A stretch of 64,000 bases of DNA from Branchiostoma belcheri (Eukaryota > Chordata > Leptocardii > Amphioxiformes > Branchiostomatidae): the NCBI RefSeq assembly GCF_001625305.1, contig NW_017803835.1:97898-161897 (forward strand). The letters run 5' to 3'. This document shows positions 12,501-27,500 of this stretch, piece after piece. The notes beneath the pieces were generated by a model that saw only the letters and a program-made list of their open reading frames with translations, did not search any database and had not been told where the DNA came from. The stretch's first letter is position 1, and every line of letters starts with the position of its first letter. The translations under genes and the position numbers were made by a program.

Positions 12501-15500
12501 TCGCTCAGTCCGAGACGGCTTTTCGTGAAGCAGCGAAGCGCGCCGTGTAACCTCGGAGCGAAGTTGCTGAACTCCCCGCGGCGGTCGTCCATAGGAAGCA
12601 TCACGGAGGAGTACCTGTCACAGAACGCCCACTCCATCAACGAGGTTTGGTTTTATTTAGGTCTCCATTAGTTTAATATTTATTTCATTTATTCTTTGGA
12701 TCAGACCCAGGGCCCATTTTAAAAACAAGACAAAATACAGACATTACATACAACAATTAGTGGATACAATCACTAGTCTTCCTAGATCCTGGAGTTCATT
12801 AAAATAATGTAATAACAATGTAACAAAATCATACAACAGAATTAACAGAAGACTAACATAAACTGTATTGCAAACCACATTACGACTAGTGCTTAGTAGT
12901 TAGAGTACTCACATACTATATTGTTACCCACCCTTTTGTCCGTCCTTTACTTCCATGTTACATGCAGTCAGCCTACGGGCAGGAACTTGCAATGAAATTT
13001 CCATTAAACTTTCCATGAATAATCAAAATGATAGAAATCAACTTTATGACAACAAGTTATAAAACCAAAATGTATTTGATGACCACAGATGGAAGGAGAA
13101 GAGGAAGGAGAGGACCCGACGTACGACAACGTGGACCCGAGCGAAGTCGGCTCGCGGCGGAGCAGCCTGTACGACGGCCGTGAAACCTTCGCCGCGCCAC
13201 TCCTGCCGCCCACGGAGTTCCAGGAGACCCCGGACTGCAGCCTGTTTCGGGAGTACGAGTTCCGCATGAAGCGACACGGCAGCGAGAGATCAGATAGCGG
13301 GTTCGAGGGGGGGTACCCGGAACTGGACAATATTTCATCTTCAAGGTTTGTAGATGTATCTGTACAGCCCCTTTGTTGTAACACACCAGCTTCTGCAGAC
13401 TATGCAGTGTGACTCTACGATAGACCAAAACAGTTACTGTAAATGTCTTTTATATCTCTGATATTGTAGATATATATAACCGGTAAACCACCTTTTTTAG
13501 GCCTAACACATCAGTTTTGTACATGTACATGTAAGTGCAAGCTGCGTAAGACTGGACTGTAAGGTTTGAACCACTCACACCGGGAAGGTCCCCTACTCTT
13601 TTCGATAAGTGTGGTGGGTTCTTAAACGTGCGTGGGGTGTGGCTCTCCCCAAACACAGGACCTCATCTGAGGGACGTCCCTAACCGAAGTTGGGTACTCA
13701 TTTCCACCTGATAAAACTGTACATACCACAGGTCAGGACGATTGGGAACACCACAAGCTCCATTCACATGAAGCAGTTCCTTGCATTGCACAAATAGACA
13801 AACACATTTAGGTTGATAACTCTGATAATTCCCACAGGTCAGGGACCAGTGGAAACAGCACGAGTTCCACACACATGAAGCAGTTCCTGGCCTCTCACAA
13901 ATAGACAAACACATTAAAGAATGTCCCATAGCATTATTGAGGCTGTAGTGGCACTGTCTATGTACAGGATTGGTTGGTAACTCTTACTTGTACTTTGCCA
14001 CAGGTCCGGTACAAGTGGGAACAGCACGAGCTCCACACACATGAAGCAGTTCCTGGCCTCTCTGCCGTCGTCCTCGGAGAGCGGGAGCCACGGCACCGGC
14101 AGCGACTCCAGCAGCGTGGGTATCCATGGCGACGTGGGCAAGCTGCGGACTGCCGAGCCGAGATGCTCCGTGAGCGATGAGAGCGGGATGGGGGACGTCA
14201 GGCACTCCAAACTCATGCGGGGATACGAGGTAATAATTTACCAGATAAACTTTGCCATTCATGCTTAGGTTATCATGAAAGTTCATCTGTGTTGGTAGTA
14301 ATCATAGTAAAAGGTTGAACTTAATTAATTATCCTGATGAAGGCGACAGTGGTCGCTGAAAATTTGATCCCTGTAAAATTGTGTGTTGGATTAAAGTTCA
14401 ACCTTTTACTATTTCATGCTTAGGTTAACATTTTATTTATTGATGTTGATTGATTGAGTTATTAAATGTGGCATTAAGCTGGTGTGTTACGCCGAAGGGC
14501 GGTTATACCGGCTATACGTAACACAGATACAAGAATGTTTGACAGTGTTTGACCATGTCTGGTTAGATCTTCAAAATACTAAATTAGATACTTTGTAAAG
14601 GCCAAAAATGTCTCTAGAGAATATACATTATTTTCCATGTAGCGGAATGTCTGAATTCACAAAGTCACAACTTTTTGAAAGGTACGTGTAGAACTAAAAA
14701 GTAAAAGTAAAAGACTAGAAGGTAAAAAATACTGATTATCAGTGCATATTAAGGTCTTTCAAACTTCCTGTAATGCTCAACACTCAAATTCTAAGGCCCT
14801 GTTGAGGACACAGAGCGTAATGGCCTGTGTTGTTTGTTTATTGTTTGTTTATTGTTTGTTTGTTGTTTGTTTTCAGAGTAACGAAGATGACCACTCCATG
14901 AATGAAAGTGAGGAGGAGGAGGAATCTGATCTTCGCTCTCCGACCAGGTAAACAACTTTCCGCTGAGCCTTGGAAAAAAATTGTGTTTCCTGTTTTAGTC
15001 CTGAAAAAGTTAGGGTCGGTAGGTAGGGATTATTCTTTTACTTTATCTCTTTTTTTTTTACATTGGCAATCTCTAATACAATACAGTTTTTTTTACATTG
15101 GCAATCTCTAGTGATCCAACACTTCTACAATACAGTTTAACAAACTTTCAGTAAAACTTGCATGAGGACACTTACATGAGACACAGGAAACTCTACTTTT
15201 TTTTCTTAGGCCTTAAGTTAGCAACACTTAAATTTATTTCTTTGGGTATTAAAAACATAAAATCAAGAAGTCAACATGAAAACAGATATAGAGGGCTTGA
15301 GAGAAAACTTGAATATGACTTATCTACATGTATTTCACTTTAAAACTACATTACCAGGTATGTTACAGTCTCTGTTTTCTGTTCAACTTGATATTCAATT
15401 TCAGCATTGTTTCCTGAAAATGAGAACGTTAAAATTTATAAATCATGGCATGAATCTAACCTGATTTTATCTTACTATAGATTTTGTAAGTTGCACATTT

Positions 15501-18500
15501 CATTGTTGCAGCAGTCACTGTACCGTTAGTATATGCAAATGAGCCAGGAGGCTGTTTCCAAAACATTGTTGTTTACTATAAACAAGCTTGAATGTAGGTC
15601 AGCTGTGATAAAATCCAATTAAGATTAACGAATGACGTAAACGAGCTACTTAGGATTAGTGTTATCTCGATCAGGGGGATCATTATATCTCAAGAACTTC
15701 CTAATTTGATTTCTTAATTAATTCTTGGAATCAAAAAGACACCATCGATGATAAACTAGAAGAACAACGCATAAAACAGATTTAGATCTAGAGTGCCATG
15801 AGATATAGGTTTTGGCTTGGCATATTGGAGACTTCAAGTTTCATGAAGTGAATATACATTGCAGTCAGAGTGAATGTTTTTCCTCCTACATTTAGTCTAT
15901 TTTCATCTTGCTTGATCTTACATGTAACTTTGAAATGTCCAATGAATTGGTCTGTCCCATAATAAAATTGGTATCACTGGAGTGGTACATGTATCACAGT
16001 GTCATGAGGTTTAGGCTTTGGCACACCGAGATTTTGCTGTCAGAATAAATTGTTTTCCTCTTCTACTCTATTTTTATCTTGCTTGATCTTACATGTAACT
16101 TTGAAATGTCCAATGAATTGCTCTGTCACAAGATAGAATTGCTATTGCTGTATGCTTCAGATTCACAGTGCCATGAGGTTTAGGCTTTGACACACAGAAA
16201 TTTTGCAGTCAGAATCAATTTTTTTCTCCTTGAGCCGTCTATTTTAATTTATCTTGCTTGATCTTAACTTTGAAATGTCCAATGAATTGGTTTAGATCTG
16301 CCCCATGGTACAATTGTTACATTGTACTGTAATTCACTTGATGTTCACGGTAGCAAAATTTCATGGTCTGAGAAAAATCGACATGTTCACGGAACTATAT
16401 ATTCACGGTGGCGGCAGGTGCAGGAAAGAGAAAGTCCAGGAATTATTTGTTGACTGTAATGATAAGTTCACAGTACAGAAGTGACAGTGGAAACAGTGAA
16501 CATAACAGTACCGTGAAAAAATCAGGAATTACAGTATCGTCGGATGTTTACATGTAAGGCCCGTGGTTGGGCGAGTGATCAGCGTGGTGTTGTGAGTTCG
16601 TTAGGCTGCCAGATTAATTGCGTACGGTCTCACTTCCCAGGCTGATCGTGTTTCCCACTGCTTTGTTCCAGTCTAATCCACCAGAACCGATTTTCTATGC
16701 CTTTCTGAAGGCATGCGCAGTTAGCGGCACGCGTCGAGTCTTTGTTTTGTTGTTCTAGCGATGGATGCAGAGAGAGTCTCTTTACTTGCCGTGTGGCACA
16801 AGTCGTGGGAGGTTTGTGTGTGGTTCTGACAGTGACTTGTTGGGAATCAGTTGAAGTTTGTGGACTTGCAACTAGATCTTTTATCACCTTGCTGGAAGCA
16901 TGGATTCATCAAGGTCCATTGAACAGTCAACTAATATTCAATATTCTTTGTGGAACCAGAGAAGTAGAACCAGAGAACTTTTGTCATCCTGACTGGAAGC
17001 AAGGTTTCAATGAGTTTCAGGATTGAACAATCAGCTAGATGCAGGCAACTTCGCTAATCTTTGTCAAGTTTGTGGAACCAGAGAATTAGATGAGATGCTG
17101 GGTACAGTGTTGGTGATCGCAGTAGAACTTTCGTCATCCTGACTAGAAGCAATGTTTCACTGCAGTCCTGGATTGAACAGTCAGCTAGATGCAGGCAACG
17201 TTTGCTTCTTTGTGGAACCATAGCTGGGCTGCATCATCTTCATCACAGTTTTGTTGTGGCACTAGATATTGGAGAAAGACTTTTTGCATGCGAAATGTAT
17301 CTGCAAAATCATGCTTGGTGGAAATGGAAAACTTCCAATCAACAGTTCATTGACCTGTGCATACTGGGAAATATTGGATTTGTCATGGATTTACAATCAA
17401 CAATCCGTCGGTCCACCAGAAGCCATGGATACTAGATCTGTGGTCCAACATGAGTGACTGGATGAACTAGTGTGAAATGTACTTCCTTGGGACTTTTTCA
17501 TCAATACAGTTTATAAGTAGTTGTTGCACAAGCTGAACTGGATTTTGACAGTGACCAGGATCATGTTTTGTGAAACCTGTAACTTCGCAATCAACAATCC
17601 GTCTGCTCACCAGAAGCCATGGATACTCTGTGGTCCAACATGAGTGACTGGAATGTGCTACAGTGTCAAATGTACTTCCTTGGGACTTTTACATCAACAC
17701 AGTTTATAAGTCTAAGTTGTGGCACAAGCTGAACTGGATTTTGACAGTGACCAGGAGTATGTTTTGTAAAACGTATAAATTCGTGATCTACATGTACAAT
17801 CCGTGGACCCACCAGAAGTCATGGATACTCTCTGGTCCAACATGAGTGACTGGATGTACTACTGTAACAGTAACCAGGACTGGTTGGTGGTGGGGGTTCA
17901 TGTGTTACTTTTTGAGCTGGCAGACAAGTCATTACAGCTGTACAAGTGTCCTGCTACTGAGAGACTGGGTTGGAAAAGGTGTAACATCCATCGTAATACA
18001 TATATTACACGGTCACTTCTCAATCAGTTGTCATTGCATTTAATTCCAAACTATCAAAGGTTACAATCTTGACAATTCACTTCTTGTAAATACTCTGGAC
18101 TTGTTTTTTTAGAAGTTCATCCTGGCTGTGATGTTCACCCAACTTGCACACTACTGGAAAGGGTCACAGCCCTTAATTAGAATAGAACATTAAGCTGTGA
18201 TCCACTTGCCAGTAAGAGGGCTCAAGGAATTCCCCGGCTACGTTTTTTTTTTTTTGTCACAGCCAATGGAATACATGTAGTAACTCAACGGTTCATTTAG
18301 TTTATTGAGCTAAGCCACAGGTCCCACAAAAAGTACAACTGACAGAGGGCAGCATTAGTTTAGGTACAGGTACAGATACAGGTACAGGCCTGTACCTAAA
18401 GCTGCGCACATTGTAACTCTCTCTAACTGTGTACAGTGTACAACACTCAATCACTCACCATCACTCACTGGTACAAGTAACCAAAAATTTGTAAACTCTC

Positions 18501-21500
18501 CGCAGGTCCCACAAAAACTACAACCGGCAGGGCGGCAGCATCAGGAAAACCGGCTGGCTGCACGTCAAGAACTTTCTGGAACACAAGAAGAAGAAAGTGG
18601 AACTTTCCAACAAGAGGAGGTGGAGAAAGTTCTGGGGTAAGATGGAAAAAATCTTTTTTAAAAGATTTTATTAGTGAAGTTTTACAGTTAAACCCTCTCC
18701 TAGACTCCTTGTTGTAACACTACCTTTGTTAAAGGTGTTCTCCACCATTCTGTAGTTGCTTACAGTATTTGAAACAATCCTGCAAGTATATGGTAGTAAT
18801 GTTTCCAAACAAACTTCACATTGCAAACCTGCTTTCCTTGTTCGTCCCTCGAATATATACCAACTCCCTCCTTCACACCCTTACTGCTAACAGGTGGCTT
18901 TTGTTGTTACGTGTTAATCACAGCAACTGTAGTTTTTTCAAAGGGCAGATCAAACAACAAGCGAAAATTGTCTCACTCAATAAAGATCAGAGTAGTAGAT
19001 TCCGACGTTCTACGCCCCAATCCCATGTCGACTTTCATCCGTTCGATGCGTCTGGAGACGTCTAGAATCTCGGTACTTAGCTGCTCAGCAAGCTGGTCAG
19101 CCGGGGTAGGAGGCCATTCGGGTTCGTCCACGGGCGACAGGGCGTACCTCGCGGGAGCTCTTATCTTCCTCTTCCCGGCTTCGTACTTTTTGGGGACGAA
19201 ATTTGGGACGTACTCAGTCAAGTAGGGGGGGAATATGTATTTAAAACTCAGGAAAAGGAGAATACGAAACTAGGCCGGGGCGAGTCAGGAGTCGAAGTCG
19301 AGGAATAGCACGTGGAAACCGCGTAAAGGTGGTGGAGGTCGAGAGAAAAAACCCACGACTGCAGCGCTGCGTGGCAAACTGTAGAATGAAGGATTGTCCG
19401 TTCATGTCCCGACACGCTCTCTTCGGGGTCACGTGTTGGAGACGCATGGTCTCGCGAGAGTTTTCGTGCCAATTCCATCATATGGTGGGACCATCTGAAC
19501 ATAATTAAAATTGTAGAAACTTGTAATCTAACTGTAGACCTAAGTAAAAGTTACATGATTGTCTTGTCCTAAGTGTACTAGTTTAGGACTAACAGGTGTT
19601 CGTTGTTGTTCCCACAGTTTGTCTGAAGGGCACGTTGCTGCTGTTTTTTGAGTGCGACGAAAAACAGCCGGTCGACGAAAACTCTGAACCAACCCACACG
19701 CTCTGTAAGTGTCTTTTTAACTCAGAAGAACTGGTCAAGTTTTGGTTCTTTACCCTTCTGGTATTTAGTGCCATGCTGAATTTCTGGTTTTTGAAGCAAA
19801 TCACAAATCTTTAATTAAATTTTGTTTGTTTTATTCAGATCTCCACTGTGTTTGAATATGATTCTTTGAATAAAAAATACAAAAAATTAAAAAGTGTACA
19901 TTGAGTATTCTGCTGGTAAACAGAAAACTAAAACTATCTCAGATAGTTGATAGATGTTCCTGCTAAAGTATTCAATACTATAAGTATGTGTTGCGTTTGA
20001 TCATATTTCCACACTGGTCTCGCAGGGCCTGCATTAGTGTCCGCTATGAGAGACAGGACATACTGGAGTAACTTTATCAAGTGTACCTCACCGGATTAGT
20101 ATAAACTAATCCGGAGGCATGATGATGATGATGATATTTCCAAGTAATCTCTTGATGTGTGACATGCACCAATGGTATTAAGCACTTATATAATATATAT
20201 ATATGTCATTTTTGCTGCAGTTGTTGAGGGGAGTATTGCCCAGGCAGTTCCTGAACACCCGAAGAGAGAAAACATTTTCTGTCTCAGCAACGGTTTTGGA
20301 GATGCCTACTTGTTCCAGGTAGGTTCTAGTACCCACGATTTGCTTTGCAAAGATTTCCTAATTAGGTCTATAATTGTTGTGCAATTATTCGCATGACTTT
20401 ATGTAAATTGAAATGAGTGAAATAAAATTGATGACTTTGACGTGTTTTCCACAGGCTTATACACAGATAGAAATGGAAAACTGGATCACAGCCATTCACT
20501 CAGGTGTGTTTTTACCTTACCTTTCACACACCTGTCCTGACATAAACACCTTTCTGACAGTTTTGAAAACGTTATTATGTTTACCGAAGGAGAACAAATA
20601 TTGTTTTTGCTCAGTTTCCTCTTCTCCAAACACGTAAGGTCAATGACCTGAACCAGACGTCTGTCACCATGGTAACTAGTGTTGGGTTACATCATGTTGC
20701 AATTTTATTATTGTTACATTCCAGCCTGTTCGTCTGCGATTGCGAGGCAGCATGGGAAGGATGACACGCTAAAGCTGCTGAGAGCAGAGGCTCAGAAACT
20801 GGAGGAAAAAGTCGACGCCGTGAGTAGCAATTTTTACATCTGATTTTCCCAAAAGTGGAACTCGCTGCCACCAAGTACAGTAGGGGCTAGTTTAGAGTTG
20901 GATGTTCAAGGGTTAGGTTTAACAAGTCGTTCGGTGTCATATAGCCAGCATATATGCTGAAATAGAAAGAAGACAGTCTGATGGAAAGTCTGTACCCAAG
21001 TACAGGCAGAATGAATTATTATATCAATGAATTCTGCTTTTTTATCATCTTCTCTTGCTTCAGTTTACTTTGAAACGTTCAAGAACCAAAGAAGTGATCG
21101 GCATGGTCTCATGTTTCTTGAATGCTAAAATGTTTCCCTCCCTGTCCAGGACACTAAGATGAAGAAGATGGGAGAACTGCAGATGGCCGTCGTGCCTGAC
21201 CCAAAGAGCAGAGAGGCCATCACCAAACAGGTACNNNNNNNNNNNNNNNNNNNNTGGAGAGAGGGAGGGAGGGAGGGATGGATGGATGGAAGGGTGGGTG
21301 GAATGAATGGATGGATGGATGGAAGGATGATATGGATGGATGGATGATAGATCCAAGATGCTCCGTCAGCGATGAGAGCGGGATGGGGGACATACGACAC
21401 TCCAAGCTGATGAGAGGATATGAGGTAAATATTGGATTGATGGAGGAAAGGAGGGAGGGAGGGAGGGGTGGTTGGATTGGTGATTGGTTGGTTGATTGAT

Positions 21501-24500
21501 GATTGATTGATTGAGTGGGCAAGCTGCGGACCGCCGAGCCGAGCAACTTTTAGGTAGGCCAGTTAAATAACAATAGCTCTGTGATTATCAGAGCATTACG
21601 TTCTTTTACTTCCTGTAATGCTGAACACAAGAATTCTAAGGCCCTGTTGAGGAAACAGAGCGTAATGGCCTGTGTTGTTTGTTTATTGTTTGTTTGTTGT
21701 TTGTTTTCAGAGTAACGAAGATGACCACTCCATGAATGAAAGTGAGGAGGAGGAGGAATCTGATCTTCGCTCTCCGACCAGGTAAACAACTTTCCGTTAC
21801 TCAAGGCCACAACAATTTACTTACCTGGTTCTTAGACAAAAAATCCAGAAGTCAGGACAACACAGAAGGAAAAGTTGAATTTGACTATGTAGCTGAAGGT
21901 AGTAAGAACAGTTACTCGAGCAAATGGACATGATTTTGGAAACGGTTTCAGGTACCATCCACTACCTTTCGTCAGTGAGACTGGACAGTTGTCAGAAAAA
22001 AATATATAAGGACAAACTATTTGTCGAATGACTATATTATGCATGGAATTAGACTATAGACTTTCAATACAGACTCTGCTTTCATGTGAATACCAGCATT
22101 GTTTCCAGAATATAAGAACCAACTAATTAAATTCATCTGGTCCTTAAAGAAAACCCTTATACACTTAGTATTTTAGATATTTACTAAATTCTAATTAAAA
22201 GTTAGAGGCCTATTACACATTGTGCATTATTTCATTGTTTGAATTATAATCTAACCTGAGGCTCTTATGTTCATATCACACTATAGATATTGTAACGTGC
22301 ACATTTCATTTTGCATTCTTGTAGCAGTATACCGTTAGTGTAATAGTGTATGTTAATGAGCCAGTAGCTGTTTCCAAAACATTGTTGTTTACTATAAACA
22401 AGCTCGAATATAGGTCAGCTGTGATAAAATCCAATTAAGATTAACGAATGACGTAAACGAGCTACTTAGGATTAGTGTTATCTCGATCAGGGGGATCATT
22501 ATATCCGAAGAACTCGCTAATTTGACTTCTTAGTTAATTCCTGGAATTAAAAAGACACCAACGATGCTAAACTGGAAGAACAACGCATAAAACAGATTTA
22601 GATCTAGAGTGCCATGAGATATAGGTTTTGGCATATTGGAGACTTCAAGTTTCATGATGTGAATATAATTTGCAGTCAGAGTGAATGTTTTTCCTCCTAG
22701 TCTATTTTCATCTTGCTTGATGTTACATGTAACTTTCAATAAATTGGTCTGCCCCATGATAAAATTGGTATTGCCGGAAGTTTCAGGTTCGCGGTGCCAT
22801 GAGGTTTAGGCTTTGGCACAAGAGATTTTACAGTCAGAATCAATTTTTTTTTTCTCCCTGAGCCGTCTATTTTAATTTATCTTGCTTGATCTTAACTTTG
22901 AAATGTCCAATGAATTGGTTTAGATCTGCCCCATGGTACAATTGTTACATTGTACTGTAATTCACTTGATGTTCGCGGTAGCAAAATTTCACGGTCTGAG
23001 AAAAATCGACATGTTCATGGAACTATATAATCATGGTGGCGACAGGTGCAGGAAAGAGAAAGCCCAGGAATTATTTCTTAACTGTAATGATAAGTTCATG
23101 GTACAGAAGTGACAGTGAAAACAGTGAACATAACAGTACCGTGAAAAAATCAGGAATTACAGTATCGTGGGATGTTTACATGTAAGGCCCGTGGTTGGGC
23201 GAGTGATCAGCGTGGTGTTGTGAGTTCGTTAGGCTGCCAGATTAATTGCGTACGGTCTCACTTCCCAGGCTGATCGTGTTTCCCACTGTTTTGTTCCAGT
23301 CTAATCCACCAGAACCGATTTTCTATGCCTTTGCTGAGGCATGCGCAGTTAGCGGCACGCGTCGAGTCTTTGTTTTGTTGTTCTAGCGATGGATGCAGAG
23401 AGAGTCTCTTTACTTGTCGTGTGGCACAAGTCGTGGGAGGTTTGTGTGTGGTTCTGATGCTGACTTTAGTTGGGAATCATGACTAAAGTAGAACTTTCGT
23501 CAACCTGCCTGGAAGCATGGATTCGTGGCAGTTCTGGATCGAACAGTTGGCTAGATGCTGGCAACCTTTGCTTGTTTGTGGAACCAGAGAAACAGAAGAG
23601 ATGGACTGTTCTGAAATTGGTGACTTTAGTTGTGAATCATGACTGTTAAGTTTGTGGACTTTCGCCAACCCGTGTGGACCCGAGTTCCAGTATCGAACAG
23701 TCAGCTAAATACAGGCAACATTTGCTTCTTTGTGGAACCAGAGCTGGGCTGGAGCATCTTCATCACAGCTTTGTTGTGGCACTAGCAGAAAGACTGTGTG
23801 GGATGTTTGTCTGCAAAATGTATCTCCAAAATCATGCTTGGTGGAAATAGGAAACTTGCAATCAACAGTTCGTTGACCTATGCATACCGGGAAATATTGG
23901 ATTTGTCATGGATTTATAATCAACAATCCGTCTGCTCACCAGAAGCCATGGATACTCTGTGGTCAAACATGAATGACTAGAATGTGCTACAGTGTCAAAT
24001 GTACATGTATTTCCTTGGGACTTTTACATCAACACAGTTTATAAGTCTAAGTTGTGGCACAAGCTGAACTGGATTTTGACAGTGACCAGGAGTATGTTTT
24101 GTAAAACGTATAAATTCGTGATCTACATGTACAATCCGTGGACCCACCAGAAGTCATGGATACTCTCTGGTCCAACATGAGTGACTGGTTGTACTACTGT
24201 AACAGTAACCAGGACTGGTTGGTGATTGGGGTTCATGTGTTACTTTTTGAGCTGGCAGACAAGTCATTACAGCTTTGCAGGTGTCCTGCTACTGAGAGAC
24301 TGGGTTGGAAAAGGTGTTTGATCCGTCTTAACATGGTTACTTAGTAGTATGCAGGTGTAACTGCACCCCAAAGATGACAATTTTGTAAACCTAAAAGTAC
24401 TCCAGACTTGCTTTTACTAGGGTAATAGAGGTCCATCCTGGCTGTGATTTTTGCTTAACTGGCACACTACTGGAAAGCCCTTAATATATACGTAAGGAGC

Positions 24501-27500
24501 CCATATATATATTATATAGTGTACAGGTGGTATTTCTCGTGCAACGCATCACACTGCAGTGAAACACAACAAATGTGGAAGGAACTATGCCACCGCAGGG
24601 CAAAAAAAACTCGGGTGTCTATGACATGATTAAGACATCAAATTTTTGAAAAATATGTGTAAAAATAAGAGAAGGGCCAGGGTTAAGCCGTGGTCCATTG
24701 TAGTTACTGTAAAGAACTTGAGAAACCCCCCCCCCCCCACTACATTGTACATTCAGTGGCTGTCCTCCATCAAACCAGTTCAATTTTCATTCCTGTAAGT
24801 TCGTAATGTACCAGAAGTGTGACACAGGGTTTTGTAACTTTGCCTTGCACAGGTCCCACACAAATTTAACTGACAGAGGGCAACATGAGTTAAGGTACAA
24901 GTCCAGGGCCAAGCTATGTACAGCATAGCTCTCTCTCTCTCTCTTTCTCTAACTGTGTCTGTAACTAAAAATTTGTAAACTGTCTATAGGTCCCACAAAA
25001 TCTACAACCTGCATTACATGTAGTTTACAAAAGGTACAAGTACAGGTCCAGGCTGGACCTAACTCTCTCTAACTGTGTATAGTGTACTTGTAACTAAAAA
25101 TTGTGTAAACTCTTTGCAGGTCCCACAAAAACTACAACCGGCAGGGCGGCAGCATCAGGAAAACCGGCTGGCTGCACGTCAAGAACTTTCTGGAACACAA
25201 GAAGAAGAAAGTGGAACTGTCCAACAAGAGGAGGTGGAGAAAGTTCTGGGGTAAGATGGGAAAAATCTTCAAGATTTTATTAGTGAAGTCTTACTGTTAA
25301 ACCCTCTCCTAGACTCCTTGTTCTAACACTAGCTTTGTTAAAGGTGTTCTCCACCATTCCGTAGTTGCTTACAGTATTTGAAACAATCCTGCAAGCATAT
25401 GGTAGTAATGTTTCCAAACAAATTTTGCATTGCAAACCTGCTTTCCTTGTTCGTCCCTCGAATATATACCAACTCCCTCCTTCACACCCTTACTGTTAAC
25501 AGGTGGCTTTTGTTGTTACGTGTTAATTACAGCAACTGTAGTTTTTTCAAAGGGCAGATCAAACAACAAGCGAAAATTAAAATTGTAGAAACTTGTAATC
25601 TAACTGTAGACCTAAGTAAAAGTTACATGATTGTCTTCTCTTATAGGTGTACTAGTTTAGGACTAACAGGTGTTCGTTGTTGTTCCCACAGTTTGTCTGA
25701 AGGGCACCTTGCTGCTGTTTTTTGAGTGCGACGAAAAACAGCCGGTCGACGAAAACTCTGAACCAACGCACACGCTCTGTAAGTACCAATATTCCTGACA
25801 GTGTCTTTTTAACTCAGAAGAAGTGGTCAAGTTTTGGTTCTTTACCCTTCTGGTATTTAGTGCCATGCTGAATTTCTGGTTTTTGAAGCAAATCACAAAT
25901 CTTTAATTAAATTTTGTTTGTTTTATTCAGATCTCCACTGTGTTTGAATATGATTCTTTGAATAAAAAATACAAAAAATTAAAAAGTGTACATTGAGTAT
26001 TCTGCTGGTAAACAGAAAACTAAAACTATCTCAGATAGTTGATAGATGTTCCTGCTAAATAAATACTATAAGTATGTGTTGCGTTTGATCATATTTCCAC
26101 ACTGGTCTCGCAGGGCCTGCATTAGTGTCCGCTATGAGAGACAGGACATACTGGAGTAACTTTATCAAGTGTACCTCACCGGATTAGTATAAACTAATCC
26201 GGAGGCATGATGATGATGATGATATTTCCAAGTAATCTCTTGATGTGTGACATGCACCAATGGTATTAAGCACTTATATAATATATATATATGTCATTTT
26301 TGCTGCAGTTGTTGAGGGGAGTATTGCCCAGGCAGTTCCTGAACACCCGAAGAGAGAAAACATTTTCTGTCTCAGCAACGGTTTTGGAGATGCCTACTTG
26401 TTCCAGGTAGGTTCTAGTACCCACGATTTGCTTTGCAAAGATTTCCTAATTAGGTCTATAATTGTTGTGCAATTATTCGCATGACTTTATGTAAATTGAA
26501 ATGAGTGAAATAAAATTGATGACTTTGACGTGTTTTCCACAGGCTTATACACAGATAGAAATGGAAAACTGGATCACAGCCATTCACTCAGGTGTGTTTT
26601 TACCTTACCTTTCACACACCTGTCCTGAAATAAACACCTTTCTGACAGTTTTGAAAACGTTATTATGTTTACCGAAGGAGAACAAATATTGTTTTTGCTC
26701 AGTTTCCTCTTCTCCAAACACGTAAGGTCAATGACCTGAACCAGACGTCTGTCACCATGGTAACTAGTGTTGGGTTACATAATGTTACAATTTTATTATT
26801 GTTACATTCCAGCCTGTTCGTCTGCGATAGCGAGGCAGCATGGGAAGGACGACACGCTGAAGCTGCTGAGAGCAGAGGCTCAGAAACTGGAGGAAAAAGT
26901 CGACGCCGTGAGTAGCAATTTTTACATCTGATTTTCCCAAAAGTGGAACTCGCTGCCACCAAGTACAGTAGGGGCTAGTTTAGAGTTGGATGTTCAAGGG
27001 TTAGGTTTAACAAGTCGTTCGGTGTCATATAGCCAGCATATATGCTGAAATAGAAAGAAGACAGTCTGATGGAAAGTCTGTACCCAAGTACAGGCAGAAT
27101 GAATTATTATATCAATGAATTCTGCTTTTTTATCATCTTCTCTTGCTTCAGTTTACTTTGAAACGTTCAAGAACCAAAGAAGTGATCGGAATGGTCTCAT
27201 GTTTCTTGAATGCTAAAATGTTTCCCTCCCTGTCCAGGACACTAAGATGAAGAAGATGGGAGAACTGCAGATGGCCGTCGTGCCTGACCCAAAGAGCAGA
27301 GAGGCCATCACCAAACAGGTACAACTGTGCACAGTTATATGTTTACCTTCGCATATTGTATACATTCGAAGGGATTCATTCCTCAAGCTACCGACATCTT
27401 GCACACGCAGTCATCCCTCAGTAAGACATCTGGAGCCGCATAGTTCGCATTTAGAACTTTTATTCAGCCTGTCACATGACCGGTTTCCCCTGTGTGTCTT

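Larger units (their letters stand above)
21349..27322 (+). repeat. Second copy of segment 14152-21234 (exons 8-14 region)
   Basis: Collinear with the left copy in all seven exons and most introns. The 525-bp insertion of 18979-19502 is absent here, and the tandem repeat blocks differ in length. The frames would allow a tandem join (exon 14 ends in phase 0 and exon 8 starts in phase 0), so frame alone does not exclude a real duplication. The N gap and the same pattern at three places favour unmerged haplotypes. Confidence 0.8.

Noticed and set aside
11503..12640. Minus-strand open frames of 141-174 codons opposite Tiam exon 5
   Set aside because: Shadows of the Ser-rich coding exon; no splice or start context and no recognisable protein.
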